64,000 nt of DNA from Butyricimonas synergistica DSM 23225 (lineage in GTDB: Bacteria; Bacteroidota; Bacteroidia; Bacteroidales; Marinifilaceae). Below are positions 61,271-64,000 of the stretch, one piece after another. The notes beneath the pieces are model-generated. The model was not told where the DNA came from, ran no database searches, and was given only the letters and a program-made list of their open reading frames with translations. The stretch is from positions 1,093,475-1,157,474 of the forward strand of contig NZ_KB903359.1 of the NCBI RefSeq assembly GCF_000379665.1, written 5' to 3'. Made by a program: the position numbers and the translations under genes. Each line of letters opens with the position of its first letter. Within the stretch, counting starts at the first letter, position 1.

Positions 61271-62341
61271 ATGTGTGAAATGAAATCATTTTTTATCGGT
61301 AAGTACGAGATCAAATTACCTATTATACAAGGTGGTATGGGTGTCGGTGTATCATTGAACGGACTGGCTTCCGCCGTGGCTAATGAAGGCGGAGTCGGTG
61401 TTATCTCGGCAGCGGGATTAGGACTCCTTTACCCTCAATTCAAAGGGAATTATTTGGAAAAATGCATCTTCGGACTCCGGGAAGAACTCCGGAAAGCCCG
61501 GGAAAAAACATATGGTGTTATCGGCGTGAATATCATGGTCGCGTTATCGAATTTCTCGGATATGGTGAAAACGGCTATTGCCGAGAAAGCTGACGTGATC
61601 TTCGCGGGCGCCGGACTTCCGCTGAACCTGCCCTCTTTCCTCACGAAAGATAGCAAGACGATGCTGGTACCTATCGTATCCTCGTCACGCGCGGCGAAGC
61701 TGATCTGCGAGAAATGGTTGACAAACTACAACTATCTCCCCGACGCGCTCGTAGTGGAAGGTCCAAAAGCGGGCGGACACCTAGGGTTCAAGAAGGAACA
61801 GATCGAGGACGAGAACTACTCTCTCGAACATTTAATCCCGGAAGTAGTAGAAGTAGCGAAAAGCTACGCCGAACAAAAAAACATCCCGGTAATTGCCGCG
61901 GGAGGTATTTCCACGGGTAAAGACATCGCCCGTTTCCTGAAACTCGGTGCCTCGGCTGCACAAATGGGTTCCATCTTCGTGCCGACGGAAGAATGTGATG
62001 CTTCTACCGAGTTCAAGGAAGTGTACATCCACTCGGGAGAAAAAGACGTTCGCATCATCCAAAGCCCGGTAGGAATGCCCGGTCGTGCTTTTGACGGGGA
62101 ATTTATCCAATCGGTTGCCGAGGGTAAAAAGAAGCCGCAATCCTGTCCATTCCATTGCATCAAGACCTGCGATTATACCAAAAGCCCTTATTGTATTATC
62201 AAAGCGCTTTACAACGCCGCCATCGGAAACCTCAAGGAAGGTTACGCCTTTGCCGGTCAGAATGCTTATCTGGCGAACAAGATCAGTAGCGTGAAAGAAG
62301 TCATAGCGAAACTCAAGGCTGATTTCCTAGCCTTCAGCTAA
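61271..62341 (+). CDS. Nitronate monooxygenase-like FMN enzyme
   Basis: A 356-residue TIM-barrel flavoprotein of the nitronate monooxygenase/FabK (NPD) family. Conserved: IIQGGMGVGVSLNGLASAVA, GVISAAGLG, DALVVEGPKAGGHLG, VIAAGGISTGKDIARFLKLG and AAQMGSIF for FMN phosphate binding. A Cys-containing stretch near the end (SCPFHCIKTCDYTKSPYC) is a feature of this bacterial subgroup. The true activity could be nitronate oxidation or enoyl-ACP reduction; the sequence does not decide. Start at 61271 or the ATG at 61280. Confidence 0.88.
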   Translation: MCEMKSFFIGKYEIKLPIIQGGMGVGVSLNGLASAVANEGGVGVISAAGLGLLYPQFKGNYLEKCIFGLREELRKAREKTYGVIGVNIMVALSNFSDMVKTAIAEKADVIFAGAGLPLNLPSFLTKDSKTMLVPIVSSSRAAKLICEKWLTNYNYLPDALVVEGPKAGGHLGFKKEQIEDENYSLEHLIPEVVEVAKSYAEQKNIPVIAAGGISTGKDIARFLKLGASAAQMGSIFVPTEECDASTEFKEVYIHSGEKDVRIIQSPVGMPGRAFDGEFIQSVAEGKKKPQSCPFHCIKTCDYTKSPYCIIKALYNAAIGNLKEGYAFAGQNAYLANKISSVKEVIAKLKADFLAFS

Positions 62342-62363
62342 CGTTTCCCGACGAATATACACT

Positions 62364-62410
62364 TAATTCCCCTCGTACAACTAAAAACCTGAACGAGGGG
62401 AATTATTTAT
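62364..62410 (+). terminator. Terminator of the nitronate monooxygenase-like gene
   Basis: TAATTCCCCTCGT pairs with ACGAGGGGAATTA (13 bp) across a 16-base loop, followed by TTTATTT. Confidence 0.75.
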
Positions 62411-62513
62411 TTCGGCAACATCAAGGGAAAACCCGGGGTAATCCCGGGCTTGAAAGAGTGCATTTTCCTGACTTTTTTACCATAGTGATAACTTTTCTCA
62501 AAGATAGTAGACC

Positions 62514-62521
62514 TACCTTTG
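62514..62521 (+). promoter_or_regulatory. -7 element of the MATE transporter gene
   Basis: TACCTTTG 28 bases before the ATG; the -33 box is weak. Confidence 0.55.
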
Positions 62522-62549
62522 CAGCCGAAAATAAAAAAACGAATAGATT

Positions 62550-63899
62550 ATGATGCAGGATAGTATTGATTTCGGGACGATGAACATACCCAAGTTATTT
62601 CGTAAAATGCTTATTCCTACTTTGTTAGGCATGGTGCTTTCGGCTACCATCACAATCATCGACGGGATATTCGTCGGGCGGGGTGTTGGGAGCGACGCAC
62701 TGGCGGCGGTAAATATCGTGGCACCGTTCTTCATGCTATCGACGGGGATCGGTCTGATGTTTGGCGTGGGAGCTTCTATCGTGGCTTCCATTCACCTCGC
62801 TCACAACAAAATAAAAGTTGCAAGCATAAACGTCACGCAAGCATTCACCGTGTCGTTGAGTCTTACCGTCTTGCTGTGCGCCCTGGTCATGACCTTCAGA
62901 ACAAACGTGGCTTACCTGCTCGGGAGTTCTGATATGTTGCTTCCTCTCGTGCTGGAATACATGAACTGGATTGTACCTTTCCTTGCCTGCAATATGCTCC
63001 TCGGCGTGGGACTATTCATCATTCGCCTCGACGGCTCGCCGACATTCGCCATGTTGTGTAGTGCCATCCCTGCCGCAATAAACCTCGTGCTGGACTACAT
63101 CTTTGTCTTTCCGTTGGGCTGGGGATTGGCCGGAGCCGCCATGGCCTCCGTGATCTCGGTTGTTGCCGGGAGCATCATGATATTGGTTTACCTGCTCAAG
63201 TACAATAAAGTCCTATACCTATACCGCCCGAAATTCTCCTTGAAAAGCATTCGGCTAACCACAAGGAATATCGGGTACATGATAAAATTGGGTTTCTCGG
63301 CATTCCTCAATGAGGCAGCCATTGCCTGCATGATGCTCGTCGGCAACTACGTGTTCATCCATTACCTCGGCGAGGACGGCGTGGCTGCTTATAGCGTGGC
63401 GTGTTACTGGTTCCCTATCGTGTTTATGGTCAACAACGCCATCGCACAATCCACGCAACCCATCATCAGCTACAACTATGGTGCGGGACAGTGGCTACGG
63501 GTGAAACAAGCCTTCCGCCTATCCCTGAAATTTGCCATCACGTGTGGTGCTCTGGCTTGTCTTGTGACTATCGTGCTGTGCCCGGCTGTGGTATCCCTGT
63601 TTCTCGGGAGCACGGGAAACGCACGGGAAATCGCCATACAGGGCATCCCCTACTTCGCCCTCGGTTTCTTGTTTTTCGCACTCAATATCGTCTGCATCGG
63701 GTACTACCAGAGCCTCGAGAAATTCAAACAAGCGACCTTCTTCACGGTACTCCGGGGAATCGTCCTCATATCCGTGTGTTTCGTGTGCCTCCCGTTCGTT
63801 TTGGGCACAAAAGGGATATGGCTTGCCGTACCTTTCGCGGAATTGATTACCTTTGTATGTATAGTATCTTACTATTTACGACAACACTTTAAAGGATGA
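62550..63899 (+). CDS. MATE-family efflux transporter
   Basis: A 449-residue inner-membrane cation/drug antiporter with 12 predicted helices in two repeated halves, e.g. IPKLFRKMLIPTLLGMVLSA, TITIIDGIFVGRGVGSDALA in the first and MIKLGFSAFLNEAAIACMML, AQSTQPIISYNYGAG in the second. The pattern is that of the DinF/NorM-type subgroup. Substrate unknown. Its stop overlaps the next gene's ATG by 4 bases, so that gene is coupled to it. An alternative start is the second Met. Confidence 0.93.
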   Translation: MMQDSIDFGTMNIPKLFRKMLIPTLLGMVLSATITIIDGIFVGRGVGSDALAAVNIVAPFFMLSTGIGLMFGVGASIVASIHLAHNKIKVASINVTQAFTVSLSLTVLLCALVMTFRTNVAYLLGSSDMLLPLVLEYMNWIVPFLACNMLLGVGLFIIRLDGSPTFAMLCSAIPAAINLVLDYIFVFPLGWGLAGAAMASVISVVAGSIMILVYLLKYNKVLYLYRPKFSLKSIRLTTRNIGYMIKLGFSAFLNEAAIACMMLVGNYVFIHYLGEDGVAAYSVACYWFPIVFMVNNAIAQSTQPIISYNYGAGQWLRVKQAFRLSLKFAITCGALACLVTIVLCPAVVSLFLGSTGNAREIAIQGIPYFALGFLFFALNIVCIGYYQSLEKFKQATFFTVLRGIVLISVCFVCLPFVLGTKGIWLAVPFAELITFVCIVSYYLRQHFKG

Positions 63900-64000
63900 A
63901 GGACATCACTTTTCAGAAAATAATGAGCCGTTTGTCCGCTTCCGAGCAAGAGATCCAAACACTGCTGGAAAACGCAGAGAAGCAATCGTTCACCCACAAG
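63896..64000 (+). CDS. Start of a gene coupled to the MATE transporter (possibly Crp/Fnr-type)
   Basis: The first 35 codons of a gene cut by the right edge: MKDITFQKIMSRLSASEQEI then helical sequence ending KQSFTHK. The ATG overlaps the MATE stop (ATGA). An LSASEQEIQTLLENAEKQSF pattern resembles the start of Crp/Fnr-type cyclic-nucleotide-binding regulators, in which a turn and beta-barrel would follow. Too little is visible to be sure. Confidence 0.4.
   Translation, partial: MKDITFQKIMSRLSASEQEIQTLLENAEKQSFTHK

Noticed and set aside
1-64000. CRISPR arrays, prophage or intact insertion sequences
   Set aside because: No regularly spaced direct repeats, no integrase, transposase, capsid or terminase genes were found; the only mobile-like signal is the 126-bp inverted-repeat element.

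Overview
The window looks like chromosomal DNA of a gut-type Bacteroidales bacterium. Supporting signs are the Bacteroidetes promoter pattern (TTTG, about 19 bases, then TAnnTTTG) in front of many genes and tRNAs, a SusC/SusD nutrient-uptake locus with FecI/FecR regulation, a fused GldF/GldG-type ABC permease, RagB-type lipoproteins, LytTR signalling and tryptophanase. The gene content recalls Odoribacteraceae such as Butyricimonas or Odoribacter, but that is inference from memory, not a search result. I saw no phage, plasmid, CRISPR array or intact insertion sequence.

Layout. 1-3.7 kb: housekeeping genes on the minus strand (YgjP-like peptidase start, a small conserved protein, aroC, slyD, an OmpA-family porin). 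4-9.6 kb: tRNA-Asp, a decayed AraC regulator, a GH29 fucosidase and a two-gene ABC exporter. 9.7-18.8 kb: one sigma/anti-sigma/SusC/SusD/lipoprotein locus on the minus strand. 19-25.6 kb: an SPFH protein paired with a zinc-ribbon protein, a methyltransferase gene broken by one stop codon, a GNAT, cinA and a Ste24-type peptidase. 26-28.5 kb: a short dehydrogenase/acetyltransferase operon with a remnant gene, tRNA-Lys and a ComEA-like protein. 28.6-36 kb: AsmA-family protein, an HTH regulator divergent from two tiny ORFs, a hydrolase, tRNA-Arg, an M48 lipo/secreted peptidase and nudC.

36.4-46.2 kb is the most distinctive part. A LytS/LytTR two-component pair precedes a compact plus-strand cluster: a membrane polyferredoxin with an internal twin-arginine motif, a Tat-exported aldo/keto reductase with ferredoxin clusters, a DUF1893 domain fused in frame to a TonB-dependent receptor, an ECF-type substrate-binding membrane protein, TatA, TatC and a DUF362 protein. 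Together they suggest a dedicated Tat system serving an envelope redox pathway coupled to uptake of an unknown compound.

46.2-64 kb: a half-length HU-like protein, tRNA-Arg, DUF1062, a cold-shock-type operon (DEAD-box helicase, cold-shock-domain protein, small protein), tpx, tnaA, a second DEAD-box helicase, a small HTH protein, an RlmI-type methyltransferase, glmM, gcvH, two tRNA-Asp genes, a YoaP-like acetyltransferase, an rsgA/methyltransferase operon, a nitronate monooxygenase-like enzyme, a MATE exporter and the start of a further gene.

Other points of interest are a leader motif shared by the two methyltransferase paralogues about 39 kb apart, a 126-bp inverted-repeat element, and heptamer repeats sitting just before the start codons of aroC and glmM.
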